Of a DNA stretch of 64,000 nt, positions 16,063 through 25,266 are shown piece by piece. Position numbers and translations under genes: made by a program. How positions within the stretch are numbered: position 1 is the first letter of the stretch; the number at the start of each line of letters is the position of its first letter. Where the stretch lies: the NCBI GenBank assembly GCA_028709785.1, contig JAQUTK010000013.1:24458-88457 (forward strand). The letters run 5' to 3'. This stretch comes from Bacteroidales bacterium. GTDB lineage: Bacteria; Bacteroidota; Bacteroidia; Bacteroidales; JAQUTK01. A model generated the notes under the pieces. The model saw nothing but the letters and a program-made list of their open reading frames with translations, ran no database searches and had not been told where the DNA came from.

Positions 16063-17637
16063 GTGAACAGTGAATTAATCGTAGAAGTTAAGCCCAAAGA
16101 AGTCTCCATTGCCATTCTGGAAGATAAAAATCTGGTAGAATTACATAAAGAGGCGCGGAATATTTCATTCTCTGTGGGCGACATTTATCTGGGAAAAGTG
16201 AAAAAGCTTATGCCAGGTTTGAATGCAGCTTTTGTCGATGTAGGTTACGAGAAAGATGCTTTTCTTCATTATTTGGATCTTAGTCCTCAGTTTCAGTCCA
16301 CCAACAAGTTCATGAAACAACTGTTGAGTGACAGAAAGAGGCCCCTATCCCTGCCAAAGTTCTCACTTCTGCCTGAATCAGATAAAAACGGCTCGATTGC
16401 CGAAATCTTGAAAGTAGGTCAGGAAGTGGTCGTTCAGATTGCGAAAGAGCCGATCTCAACCAAAGGTCCGAGACTCTCCGCTGAACTCTCTTTTGCAGGA
16501 CGTTTCTTAGTGCTCATCCCTTTTACAGATAAAGTATCGGTATCACAAAAAATTAAATCGGCAGAAGAAAGATCCCGGTTAAAACAGTTGATTCAAAGCA
16601 TTAAACCGAAGAATTTCGGTGTAATTGTGCGTACCGTAGCCGAAGAAAAAAGAGTAGCAGAGCTGGATAACGAGCTAAAGGTTCTAGTCAAAGAATTCGA
16701 AGATTCCATCACACGGATACAAAAGAGTAAAAAGACTCCTTCTTTGATTTTTGAAGAGACCGGTCGTACAGTCGGTATTATCCGCGACATCTTCAACCCA
16801 TCCTTCCAGAGCATCTATATCGATGACAAGGATGTATATAATGAGGTTTTGAACTATGTCACGCTCATATCGCCAAGCAGCGCTCCAATCGTCAAATTTT
16901 ATTCGGAAGACGAGCCCATCTTTGACCATTTTGCAATTACCAAACAGATAAAATCTTCGTTTGGCAAAACGGTTTCTTTCAAAGGGGGTGCCTATCTGAT
17001 TATTGAGCACACAGAAGCATTACACGTCATTGACGTAAACAGTGGCAACCGTTCCAGAGTATCCAGCGGACAAGAAGAAAATGCCATCGATGTAAATCTG
17101 TTGGCAGCCAATGAAATTAGCCGCCAGCTGAGATTAAGAGATCTGGGAGGTATTATTATTGTCGACTTTATAGACATGGCTTCACCTGAACACCGGCAAC
17201 AACTTTTTGACCGGATGCGTGACAACATGGCTAACGATCGGGCACGCCACAACATCCTGCCCTTATCAAAGTTTGGATTACTTCAGATAACCAGACAACG
17301 GGTTCGTCCGGAACTTTCGATCACTACATCTGAAGAGTGTCCTACTTGTCATGGGAAAGGTGAAATACAGCCCTCTTTATTGTTTACAGACGTGTTGGAA
17401 AATAAGATCGAATATATGGTGGAAACGCTTCATATCAAGCAATTCAGTATGCATGTACATCCGTACATAGCAGCCTATATCAACAAAGGAGTCATCTCGC
17501 TGAAAACGCAGTGGAAGCTTAAGTATGGAATGGGGATCAAAATAATTCCCAATCAGAATCTGGCCTATCTGGAGTATCAGTTCTTTGATAAAGATCGGAA
17601 TGAAATAGATCTCAAAGAAGAGAAAGACTTGAAATAA
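16063..17637 (+). CDS. rng: Ribonuclease E/G family endoribonuclease
   Basis: A 524-residue RNase G-type enzyme for rRNA/mRNA processing, starting with GTG. An S1 RNA-binding domain covers about 37-130 (VGDIYLGKVKKLMPGLNAAFVDVG). The catalytic core carries HVIDVNSGNRS and GGIIIVDFIDM, with the Mg-binding Asp residues. C426 and C429 in CPTCHGKG form the zinc link used for dimerisation. It lacks the long disordered C-terminal scaffold of RNase E, which fits RNase G. It closes the HU / S22-like / rng block. Confidence 0.95.
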   Translation: MNSELIVEVKPKEVSIAILEDKNLVELHKEARNISFSVGDIYLGKVKKLMPGLNAAFVDVGYEKDAFLHYLDLSPQFQSTNKFMKQLLSDRKRPLSLPKFSLLPESDKNGSIAEILKVGQEVVVQIAKEPISTKGPRLSAELSFAGRFLVLIPFTDKVSVSQKIKSAEERSRLKQLIQSIKPKNFGVIVRTVAEEKRVAELDNELKVLVKEFEDSITRIQKSKKTPSLIFEETGRTVGIIRDIFNPSFQSIYIDDKDVYNEVLNYVTLISPSSAPIVKFYSEDEPIFDHFAITKQIKSSFGKTVSFKGGAYLIIEHTEALHVIDVNSGNRSRVSSGQEENAIDVNLLAANEISRQLRLRDLGGIIIVDFIDMASPEHRQQLFDRMRDNMANDRARHNILPLSKFGLLQITRQRVRPELSITTSEECPTCHGKGEIQPSLLFTDVLENKIEYMVETLHIKQFSMHVHPYIAAYINKGVISLKTQWKLKYGMGIKIIPNQNLAYLEYQFFDKDRNEIDLKEEKDLK

Positions 17638-17649
17638 AAATTACTTAAC

Positions 17650-17685
17650 AGAAAGCCCCGCATCGTCACTGATGCGGGGCTTTCT
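17650..17685. terminator. Bidirectional intrinsic terminator
   Basis: A 15-bp perfect G+C-rich stem (17650-17664 with 17671-17685) with a 6-base loop, between the convergent rng gene and the transglutaminase-like gene. Confidence 0.9.
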
Positions 17686-17689
17686 GCTG

Positions 17690-18886
17690 TTATCTGCCTA
17701 TAGGCTGAATCTTTCGGCGAATATCTTTGGAGATCTCCAGAAACATGTAAAAGGGTTCGCGGTTCTTCAGTTTCTCATAATTCTTGTGATACTGCAGGTT
17801 GGCATACTCTTTGGATTTTTTATACGTGTACTGAGAGACCTGACCACGTGACTTACCGACTATCGTTGAGTCCAGTTTCTGATCCGGGAAATAATCTTCC
17901 AGGTTAACATCACCGACAATACTTGTCTCCAGAAAATCAATTTTCTTATGTCCCTTATCCAGATAATAGCCCACAAACATATGAGTCGGTGTCTTTACAA
18001 GAATCGGATCAATATTGATTGCTTTCAGTAGGGATGCAAACAATACGCTGCCATCCACACAATTTATCTGAGAGAACTCCAGAGAGTTATCAAGCGTACG
18101 AACCCGCTGCGAATAAACCACATTGGAGGAGAGGCTGGAATTGGACACCGAACTGTACTTGAACTTACGCGACTGCAACACATACCACAACGCATAGACC
18201 TGCTTGTCAACATAGGTCGTATCACTACTCTGATACCCCATGAATCGATTGACGATGCGACTATCCAGTGCTTCACGAAGCAGTTGATCGATCATCGGAT
18301 GCTCTTCGTTCACATACGCGGCAAAGAAAATACCGGTGTCTTTAAATTTGCGACCGGCATCGCGGTAACCAAGCAGACACTCATTGATACTTCGTACCGA
18401 GAAGGTTCGGACACGCTGTCCGATATCGTCGCCGTTCAACTCAACCTGAATCGAGATACTGACAGGAATGGGCTGATTATTGCCTTTTAAGGCGTCATAT
18501 TTCCACACAATATCGGGATAGACCTGATAGACCTGCCATGCTTTTTCCAATACAAACTCGGATATTGACTCTTCAAAAAACGGAGTGCCGGCCACTTTAA
18601 TACGCACTTTTGAGTTTGGCCGGTATGATTTTACCTTTACCGAGATACACGACTTGGGATTTCCTACATAGACAGAATCGGCCGGTTGAATCACCTGTTC
18701 ATCGGTCGTTGCCAAAGAAAGAATCACTGAAGGGAAAATATTTCCCCCAAGGTCATCACATATTTCAAAACGGGTTCCAAAACCGGAACAACGGGTTACG
18801 TAAAAGAACAAAACCGTACAGAGCAAGACGATCGTTGCAATAGCAACAATTTTCTTTCTCTTCGTTAAAAATATTTTCCTTCGCAT
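17690..18886 (-). CDS. Membrane-anchored transglutaminase-like protein
   Basis: A 398-residue protein with a basic N-terminus and one membrane segment (about 13-31), so most of it is probably periplasmic. Around residues 280-320 the order NCVDGSVLFASLLKAINI, then THMFVGYYL, then DFLETS gives the Cys, His and Asp expected of a transglutaminase-like cysteine-hydrolase fold. The first half is beta-rich and unassigned. A function cannot be given. It follows cca by 18 bases on the same strand and is probably co-transcribed with it. Terminates at a strong hairpin shared with rng. Confidence 0.75.
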   Translation of the reverse strand: MRRKIFLTKRKKIVAIATIVLLCTVLFFYVTRCSGFGTRFEICDDLGGNIFPSVILSLATTDEQVIQPADSVYVGNPKSCISVKVKSYRPNSKVRIKVAGTPFFEESISEFVLEKAWQVYQVYPDIVWKYDALKGNNQPIPVSISIQVELNGDDIGQRVRTFSVRSINECLLGYRDAGRKFKDTGIFFAAYVNEEHPMIDQLLREALDSRIVNRFMGYQSSDTTYVDKQVYALWYVLQSRKFKYSSVSNSSLSSNVVYSQRVRTLDNSLEFSQINCVDGSVLFASLLKAINIDPILVKTPTHMFVGYYLDKGHKKIDFLETSIVGDVNLEDYFPDQKLDSTIVGKSRGQVSQYTYKKSKEYANLQYHKNYEKLKNREPFYMFLEISKDIRRKIQPIGR

Positions 18887-18904
18887 CGTGTTCTCTTTTA
18901 GAAA

Positions 18905-20341
18905 CTATTTGACAGCTTTCAATCCCATCTTCTCCGCCATCTTAAACATCAACGCCCGCGCCTCCTCTTGTTCATTAGGAATCAGGCCATCGAGAATTGC
19001 ATCTTTGATATGGCTTTTTATCTGTCCGACCTCTTTACACGGAGGCAGGCCAAAAGTCTCCATGATCTCTTCCCCGCTTACCGGAGGTTGGAAATTGCGC
19101 AGACGATCTTTCTCTTCGATCTCTTTCAGTTTCCTGCGCACCAGCTGAAAGTTGTTGCGAAAGCGACGCACCTTCTCCGAGTTACGGGAAGTGATGTCTG
19201 CATCACAAAGCATCATCAGATCATCAATATCATCACCGGCATCAAACAGGAGACGTCGCACCGCAGAATCTGTTACAATCTCTTCGGCTAGCACGATGGG
19301 ACGCATGTGCAGAGAAACCATCTTCTGTACATATTTCATTTTTTCATTCATCGGAAGCTTCATACGTCGAAATATATCCGGTATCATCTTCTCTCCTATG
19401 AAGTTGTGATTATGAAACGTCCAGCCCGCACCCTCTTCCCATCGTTTGGTAACCGGTTTGGCAATGTCATGCAGTAAGGCAGACCACCGCAACCAAAGAT
19501 TATCGGTCTGTTGCGACAGATTATCCAGCACCTGCAGCGTATGGTGAAAATTATCTTTATGTCCTACTCCTCTTTTTACATCCACCCCTTTCAAGGCAGC
19601 AAGTTCCGGAAAGACAATATCCAGAAGTCCGCAGGCATCCATCAGATACAGCCCTTCGGAAGGTTTGGGCGAAAGTATAATCTTATTCATTTCATCCGCA
19701 ATACGTTCGGCGGAAATGATACTGATTCGTTCTCTGTTTTGTCGGATAGACTCAAACGTCGATGGATAAATTTCAAAACGAAGCTGAGCTGCAAAACGAA
19801 CCGCCCGCATCATCCGCAAAGGATCATCACTGAATGTTACGTCAGGATCAAGCGGTGTACGAATGATCATGTTACGCATATCCTCCATACCATTAAACGG
19901 ATCTACCAGTTCGCCGAAACGATCCTTATTCATACAGATAGCCAGCGCGTTGATTGTAAAATCACGTCTGTTCTGATCATCTTCGAGCGTACCATCCTCC
20001 ACGATGGGTTTGCGTGAATCCCGTTGATAAGACTCGCGGCGTGCTCCGACAAACTCGACCTCGATGCCGCCCCATTTTACCTGTGCCGTACCAAAAGTGT
20101 GATAAACGGCAAGTGAAGTATCAGGAGCTCCGATCTTCCGGATCAGTGCTTTTGCCACCTTGATACCACTTCCCACCACAACGACATCAATATCTTTGGA
20201 GGGGCGCTTCAAAAAGATATCCCTCACATAACCACCTATAACATATCCTTCGATATTGAGTTCATCAAGCACTTGTGACAGCAATGAAAAGATCTGATCA
20301 CCGAAATGCTTGTTTATCTGTTCCTCGTTTAACTTCATCAT
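18905..20341 (-). CDS. cca: CCA tRNA nucleotidyltransferase / poly(A) polymerase-family protein with HD domain
   Basis: A 478-residue enzyme. The nucleotidyltransferase head shows GGYVRDIFLKRPSKDIDVVV with metal-binding D50 and D52. It is followed by the RRDFTINALA and DDPLRMMRAVRFA motifs of the class II family and the ERI-type segment ISAERIADEMNKI. The C-terminal half carries an HD domain (HTLQVLDNL, LLHDIAKPVT). It should add or repair the 3' CCA of tRNAs. Two start codons are adjacent; the first is given. It diverges from a lipoprotein gene, and each side has its own TAnnTTTG element. Confidence 0.92.
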   Translation of the reverse strand: MMKLNEEQINKHFGDQIFSLLSQVLDELNIEGYVIGGYVRDIFLKRPSKDIDVVVVGSGIKVAKALIRKIGAPDTSLAVYHTFGTAQVKWGGIEVEFVGARRESYQRDSRKPIVEDGTLEDDQNRRDFTINALAICMNKDRFGELVDPFNGMEDMRNMIIRTPLDPDVTFSDDPLRMMRAVRFAAQLRFEIYPSTFESIRQNRERISIISAERIADEMNKIILSPKPSEGLYLMDACGLLDIVFPELAALKGVDVKRGVGHKDNFHHTLQVLDNLSQQTDNLWLRWSALLHDIAKPVTKRWEEGAGWTFHNHNFIGEKMIPDIFRRMKLPMNEKMKYVQKMVSLHMRPIVLAEEIVTDSAVRRLLFDAGDDIDDLMMLCDADITSRNSEKVRRFRNNFQLVRRKLKEIEEKDRLRNFQPPVSGEEIMETFGLPPCKEVGQIKSHIKDAILDGLIPNEQEEARALMFKMAEKMGLKAVK

Positions 20342-20359
20342 TTACCGCTATTGTGACTG

Positions 20360-20367
20360 CAAAATTA
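20360..20367 (-). promoter_or_regulatory. Putative -7 element (TAATTTTG, minus strand) of cca
   Basis: It matches TAnnTTTG 19 bases upstream of the cca start; if used, the leader would be very short. Confidence 0.45.
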
Positions 20368-20380
20368 CAAATAAAACCCG

Positions 20381-20388
20381 TACATTTG
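20381..20388 (+). promoter_or_regulatory. Putative -7 element (TACATTTG) of the lipoprotein gene
   Basis: It matches TAnnTTTG 24 bases upstream of the ATG at 20412, and supports that start over an upstream in-frame one that would lie before the promoter. Confidence 0.55.
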
Positions 20389-20411
20389 CCACACGATTAA
20401 AAGCATTTGCT

Positions 20412-21269
20412 ATGAAAATAAATAATTACAAATCCATTGTCCTACTGACACTTTGCATTAGTTTGCTCTTCGCCTGCAGCAATTCAGATAAGAAAGCGAA
20501 TGAACAGCTGGAAATCGCCCGCGCACTCTATGAGTCCAACGATCTGAATCAGGCCAAACTGGAAGTAGATAATATCCGCAATTTCTACCCAAAAGCATAC
20601 AAAGTGATCAAACGGGGTAATCGTCTGATGCGTGACATTGAGCTGAAAGAGCAGCGACGCACCGTTGCCTATTGCGATAGCACCCTCAAGATCAAGGAAT
20701 CGGAGGTAGCCCCCCTGACAGAAGGATTCATTCTTGAAAAAGACACCGCCTATGAAGAGGTTGGCAACTGGGTCTATAAGACGCAGGTCATTGAAAAGAA
20801 TGTCAATCGTAATTACCTGCGCACCACCGTCAACGAAAAAGGGAAGATTGTACTTTCCAGTATATATCGTGGCAGTGCGCCTCTCAAACACTCTTCGGTT
20901 AAGATCGAAGGAACGAGCGGAGAATTTGCGAAAACTCTGACAGTGGCAGAAGATGGAGCGAACAACTACACCTTTAATGACGGAGGAGTCTATAACGAAA
21001 TCGTCACATATAAAAATGGAACAGACAACGGTGTCATCAACTTCATCAATAATAATCAGAACCAGACCTTAAAGGTTACCTTTATCGGAAAAAGGAATCT
21101 GAAAACAACGCTGAGTAAAGAGGATAAGATTGCATTGGAAAAGTCGTTCAATCTTGCAGCAACCCTTTCTGACATCGAACGGATGAAAAAGGAAATTAAA
21201 ATGGCTCAGGCAAAGATTGAGTTTCTGACAAAGAAAAACATGGAAAGCGACAGTCTCAAGAAAGAGTAA
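20412..21269 (+). CDS. Lipoprotein of unknown function with C-terminal coiled coil
   Basis: A 285-residue protein with a lipoprotein signal peptide (lipobox LLFAC, C22). The first mature part resembles a tetratricopeptide-like helical pair (EQLEIARALYESNDLNQAKLE). A beta-rich middle follows, and the C-terminus is a probable coiled coil (LSDIERMKKEIKMAQAKIEF). I do not recognise a family of known role. It is monocistronic, between its own promoter and a strong terminator. The ATG at 20412 is chosen because only it puts the signal peptide at the N-terminus. Confidence 0.8.
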   Translation: MKINNYKSIVLLTLCISLLFACSNSDKKANEQLEIARALYESNDLNQAKLEVDNIRNFYPKAYKVIKRGNRLMRDIELKEQRRTVAYCDSTLKIKESEVAPLTEGFILEKDTAYEEVGNWVYKTQVIEKNVNRNYLRTTVNEKGKIVLSSIYRGSAPLKHSSVKIEGTSGEFAKTLTVAEDGANNYTFNDGGVYNEIVTYKNGTDNGVINFINNNQNQTLKVTFIGKRNLKTTLSKEDKIALEKSFNLAATLSDIERMKKEIKMAQAKIEFLTKKNMESDSLKKE

Positions 21270-21286
21270 GTACTACCTCACAGACT

Positions 21287-21330
21287 GACACAAAGAAGGC
21301 CACCCATACCCGGGCGGCCTTCTTTGTGTC
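21287..21330. terminator. Bidirectional intrinsic terminator
   Basis: A 15-bp perfect stem (21287-21301 with 21316-21330) and a 14-base loop between the convergent lipoprotein and FadL-type genes. Confidence 0.88.
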
Positions 21331-21343
21331 TGAAAACTACAGA

Positions 21344-22786
21344 TCAGAACTTGTAATCAAAACCTACGCCAAAAACTTTGTTGGTACGGGAATACACATT
21401 AGAGCCTGGAACTGCATTTGCAGCAACTGTGGCACCGTTGTAATTAGCTATAGTTTCAGAATCATGGTTATAAATAGTCTCAAAGTAAGCAACATTCATT
21501 CTTAGTTTCTCGCTCAACTTAAAAGCAAACCCACCACCAATCGAATAAGAGTCCAGTGAGAAGCTCATGTCTGTTTGATAGTTATCACTTACATCATAAT
21601 CAGTAATCTGACCACCACAACTTACTGTCATCCAATCATTAATATCATATTCCAAACCGCCAAGATACTCATTTGTTCCGTTACCCGTGTATTTATTTTT
21701 ACGAGTTGATACTTTTGTAATAGGGTCAGTTATATCAGCCATCTGAGCATCAGAATCAAAGAAATGGTGATAGCCAGCTGAAACGCGAAGCGAAGGAAGA
21801 ATAGCATATTCTGCACCAAAAGTAAGTAGAGCCGGGATATCATTTGGTGTATTTACTCCATCCGTAAACAGTCCGGTATCATCTATTTTGGTATCATTCT
21901 CTATATTCAATTTGGTCATAAATTCGCATTTCACACCTACATTCAAGCGATCTTGCGCATAATGAAGTCCAATGATCGGAGTTATCCCCCAACCAGTCTG
22001 TTCACAATCCAACTCTCTATCAGCTACAGCGTTTGCTTTTGCCTGAACAGCTGCTGCCTGAGGAAGCATACCGGCAGCGGTATATGCTGCAGCTACTCCT
22101 GTAAGATAGGCATTTACATTCGTCATATTTCCACCGATGTTTGCCTCTATATCACGAATGTGTCCAATATAACTATTGCTTACAATATTTGTGCGAAAAC
22201 CACCGAATGCTGATAAATAGTCTGTAATCTTATAGGAAGCACCCAACTGAATCCCATAAATAATTTGTGATCCTTCCATAAAAGCATCGACACTATACTT
22301 ATTTGCCGCAATTCCTGAAGCGGTCAACATAGCCGGAACTAATGATACTCCTGATTCAAAAGATCCCAGACCTCTGTTAAAAGTAGCCTTTCCTCCACCT
22401 CCGGTAATTGCAAAGCTACCGGAAAAAGCCCAGTCTCCTTTTTTATAAACTGCAAATACACTCGGGATAATTGGCACAGAAGCAGTACCCTTAAACTCTT
22501 TAGTTGCATTACCCAGATTATCCACATTACCGGCAAATGGAGCAAAAGTAGAGCGAATAGTACGCGTCTGATATGCACTCTGATTATTCAGTGACAGATA
22601 AAATCCCTCTTCCATGAAAGCAAGACCGGCCGGATTGGAATAAACGCCATCAATCTGTCTGGTTGCTTCACGAGCAAAATTGCGGTTGAAAGCAATATGC
22701 TGATTCGTATTGGTCAATAGTCCACCTGCAAAAGAGGTAAACGAAAACGCTGTCAGCATGGCGCCGACTAAAGTAGTTTTTCTCAT
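21344..22786 (-). CDS. Outer-membrane transport protein, OmpP1/FadL/TodX family
   Basis: A 480-residue beta-barrel protein with a signal peptide cut near SFAGG. The N-terminus has the FadL hatch-like start (FNRNFAREATRQIDGVYSNPAGLAFM, whose NPAG motif is typical) and the rest alternates as transmembrane strands, ending in an aromatic residue (FDYKF). FadL-type channels admit hydrophobic compounds such as long-chain fatty acids across the outer membrane; the substrate here is unknown. It stands alone, with a minus-strand promoter element upstream. Confidence 0.88.
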   Translation of the reverse strand: MRKTTLVGAMLTAFSFTSFAGGLLTNTNQHIAFNRNFAREATRQIDGVYSNPAGLAFMEEGFYLSLNNQSAYQTRTIRSTFAPFAGNVDNLGNATKEFKGTASVPIIPSVFAVYKKGDWAFSGSFAITGGGGKATFNRGLGSFESGVSLVPAMLTASGIAANKYSVDAFMEGSQIIYGIQLGASYKITDYLSAFGGFRTNIVSNSYIGHIRDIEANIGGNMTNVNAYLTGVAAAYTAAGMLPQAAAVQAKANAVADRELDCEQTGWGITPIIGLHYAQDRLNVGVKCEFMTKLNIENDTKIDDTGLFTDGVNTPNDIPALLTFGAEYAILPSLRVSAGYHHFFDSDAQMADITDPITKVSTRKNKYTGNGTNEYLGGLEYDINDWMTVSCGGQITDYDVSDNYQTDMSFSLDSYSIGGGFAFKLSEKLRMNVAYFETIYNHDSETIANYNGATVAANAVPGSNVYSRTNKVFGVGFDYKF

Positions 22787-22813
22787 TCGTCCTTTTGTTT
22801 AAAATTCAGCGGA

Positions 22814-22821
22814 CAAAGGTA
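22814..22821 (-). promoter_or_regulatory. Putative -7 element (TACCTTTG, minus strand) of the FadL-type gene
   Basis: It matches TAnnTTTG 28 bases upstream of the start. Confidence 0.55.
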
Positions 22822-23057
22822 AAATAAATATGCACACATAAACGACATATGTGCACGAAATTTAATAAAGAGGGCTCAAACAGGTTCCAAACGATACATA
22901 TTATTGACTTATGCGCACCAAACCCCTAATAAATGTGTACAAAACAAAGAGAATAACAGGAACTTGATAAAGAAATAAGGTGTGGCTTTTGAAGAATCAG
23001 CTCGAACGGATACAAGATACTATCGGATAGAAAACCTCCTGATTCAAGAATAATTTG

Positions 23058-23065
23058 TATTTTTG
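23058..23065 (+). promoter_or_regulatory. Putative -7 element (TATTTTTG) of the ABC importer operon
   Basis: It matches TAnnTTTG 27 bases upstream of the binding-protein start. Confidence 0.55.
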
Positions 23066-23091
23066 TACCTCAAACAAATCTGAATAGGATC

Positions 23092-24225
23092 ATGGACATT
23101 TACCCCCGACAATGGGCTTTCCTGCTTTCTGTTTTACTGATTGTGCTTTCGGGTTGTAAGAAAACGGCCGGTGGCGAGGATAAACCGGCAGATATCGTTC
23201 GCATCTCTTATGCAACCGGCTTTACGATCAATCACTATGCTGATTATACAAAAGTCACCGTCAGGAGTCCGTGGGACTCCTCACAGTTATTGCACACCTA
23301 TATACTGATAGACCGCAACAAACCTGTTCCGAAAAATCATCCAGAGGGAACCCTCGTCAAGGTACCCGTACAAAATGTGGCTTGCCTCTACTGTATCCAT
23401 GTGGGAATTCTTGAACAACTTGGCAAACTTGACAAGATCAATGCGGTAGCCGAACCGGAATTTATCAATATCCCCGCCATACAGGAAGGTGTTCGCAACA
23501 AAAAGATCAGAAGTCTGGGCATGGCCTCATCGGTTAACGTCGAACAGCTCATGGAAGCAGCCCCCGAATTGGTCTTTGCAGCTCCGTTTGAGGGTATGGG
23601 GTACGGAAATATGGGAAAAAGTGGCATTCCTATCGCTGAAGATGCCAGTTACATGGAGAGTACTCCTTTGGGCAGGGCCGAGTGGATCAAGTTTATCGCG
23701 GCTTTTATGGGAGAAGAGGAAAAAGGGAACCAACTCTTTGAATCCATAGAAAAGAAGTATAACGGTTTGAAAGAGCTTACCAAAAGTGTTTCTCATCCGA
23801 CTGTCTTTGCAGAGAAGCGATACGGACAGGTATGGTACGTGCCCGGCGGACAAAGCTATATGGGCCGGCTCTTTGCGGATGCCGGACTGGACTATCTGTG
23901 GAAAGAGACTCCTGAGACAGGTTCACTTTCTCTTTCCCCCGAGAGTGTGTTTGAGAAAGCTGAAAACAGCGATTTCTGGGTCATCAAAGATGCTGATCGG
24001 GATCGCAACAAAACCTATCAGACGTTTGCGGCAGAAAACGACAGTTACAAGCATTTCAAAGCCTGGAAGCAACGAAAGATTATCTATACAAACACGACCT
24101 ATAGCGGATATTACGAAAGAGGTATTCTGCAACCGGACGTGTTACTGGCCGATTTGATCCGTCTGATACATCCTGAACTGCTCCCAACTCACCAGCCTGT
24201 TTATTTTCAAATGATGGAAGAATGA
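23092..24225 (+). CDS. Iron/cobalamin-type ABC importer substrate-binding lipoprotein (BtuF/FepB class)
   Basis: A 377-residue lipoprotein (lipobox VLSGC, C22) of the TroA/BtuF helical-backbone class. After a variable front, the binding fold shows VACLYCIHVGILEQLGKLDKI and SSVNVEQLMEAAPELVFA, the usual pattern for siderophore, haem or B12 binders. It is first in a three-gene operon and its TGA overlaps the permease ATG by four bases. The substrate is not determined; there is no TonB-dependent receptor beside it. Confidence 0.88.
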   Translation: MDIYPRQWAFLLSVLLIVLSGCKKTAGGEDKPADIVRISYATGFTINHYADYTKVTVRSPWDSSQLLHTYILIDRNKPVPKNHPEGTLVKVPVQNVACLYCIHVGILEQLGKLDKINAVAEPEFINIPAIQEGVRNKKIRSLGMASSVNVEQLMEAAPELVFAAPFEGMGYGNMGKSGIPIAEDASYMESTPLGRAEWIKFIAAFMGEEEKGNQLFESIEKKYNGLKELTKSVSHPTVFAEKRYGQVWYVPGGQSYMGRLFADAGLDYLWKETPETGSLSLSPESVFEKAENSDFWVIKDADRDRNKTYQTFAAENDSYKHFKAWKQRKIIYTNTTYSGYYERGILQPDVLLADLIRLIHPELLPTHQPVYFQMMEE

Positions 24226-25262
24226 GAACACGATCACAAATGAACCGTATCTATCTGCTGCTGTCAATGCTGACAGTAGTACTTTTACTGGCCAACATTT
24301 TTATCGGTTCGGTAACCATCCCGTTCCAATCCGTGCTTCGTGTACTCTTCGGAGGTGAGGCGGATAAAAATGCCTGGACCCTCATCATCCTTCAGTCCCG
24401 GATCCCTCAGGCGTGGACAGCCCTACTTTCGGGTGCGGCACTGGCTGTGTCGGGATTGATCCTGCAAACCCTCTTCCGCAATCCGCTGGCTGATCCTTCC
24501 ATACTCGGCATCAGTGCCGGAGCCAATCTGGGGGTCGCTCTGGTGATCTTATCTACCGGAGGAATCCTGGGCAGCATGGGTGCACTCTCACTGTTGGGCA
24601 GTCTGGCTGTGATTACCGCGGCTTTCATCGGGGCTTTCGTTGTACTGATCCTCATTCTTTTCTTTGCTTCAAGGGTAACCAGCAACGTACTGCTGCTTAT
24701 CATTGGTATCATGATCGGTTACATCGCCTCATCGGCCATTTCTTTCCTTAACTTTTTTGCTACCAGCACGCACATACAGTCGTTCGTTCTGTGGGGAATG
24801 GGCGATTTCTCGGGCGTATCTTCGGCACAGATCCCGCTGTTTACGTTTGTCACACTGGCCGGGATTGTTGCTTCGCTGCTCCTTATCAAACCGTTAAATG
24901 CCTTGTTGCTCGGTGAAAACTATGCGGCAAACTTAGGCATCCGTGTCAAGCAAGCACGGTGGATGATCCTGCTGACTGCCGGACTGCTTACCGCTGTGGT
25001 TACCGCCTACTGCGGACCCATCTCCTTCATAGGACTATCTGTACCACACATAGCCAGACTTCTACTAGGCACATCCAATCATAAGCAGCTGTTGCCCGTC
25101 ACCATTCTTACCGGAGGAGTGACCGCCTTGCTTTGCAACCTCATCAGTGCGATGCCCGGACATCTCGGCGTACTGCCACTTAATGCGATTACTCCGCTGA
25201 TAGGCGCACCGGTGATTATCTATGTAATCATGAACCGGAAGAACATCCATTACTTCAATTAG
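24222..25262 (+). CDS. FecCD/BtuC-family ABC importer permease
   Basis: A 346-residue inner-membrane permease with about ten hydrophobic segments. Family signatures include LRVLFGGEAD at the front, SRIPQAWTALLSGAALAVSG, FRNPLADPSILGISAGAN, and the C-terminal GPISFIGLSVPHIARLL, which contacts the ATPase. The ATG overlaps the binding-protein stop (ATGA); a second in-frame ATG seven codons in is possible. It works as a dimer with the following ATPase. Confidence 0.92.
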   Translation: MRTRSQMNRIYLLLSMLTVVLLLANIFIGSVTIPFQSVLRVLFGGEADKNAWTLIILQSRIPQAWTALLSGAALAVSGLILQTLFRNPLADPSILGISAGANLGVALVILSTGGILGSMGALSLLGSLAVITAAFIGAFVVLILILFFASRVTSNVLLLIIGIMIGYIASSAISFLNFFATSTHIQSFVLWGMGDFSGVSSAQIPLFTFVTLAGIVASLLLIKPLNALLLGENYAANLGIRVKQARWMILLTAGLLTAVVTAYCGPISFIGLSVPHIARLLLGTSNHKQLLPVTILTGGVTALLCNLISAMPGHLGVLPLNAITPLIGAPVIIYVIMNRKNIHYFN

Positions 25263-25266
25263 CATT

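Larger units (their letters stand above)
22787..23091. other. Divergent intergenic region between the FadL-type and ABC importer genes
   Basis: No gene is seen. It holds a minus-strand TAnnTTTG element near the FadL side and a plus-strand one near the importer side; the middle shows nothing recognisable. Confidence 0.6.
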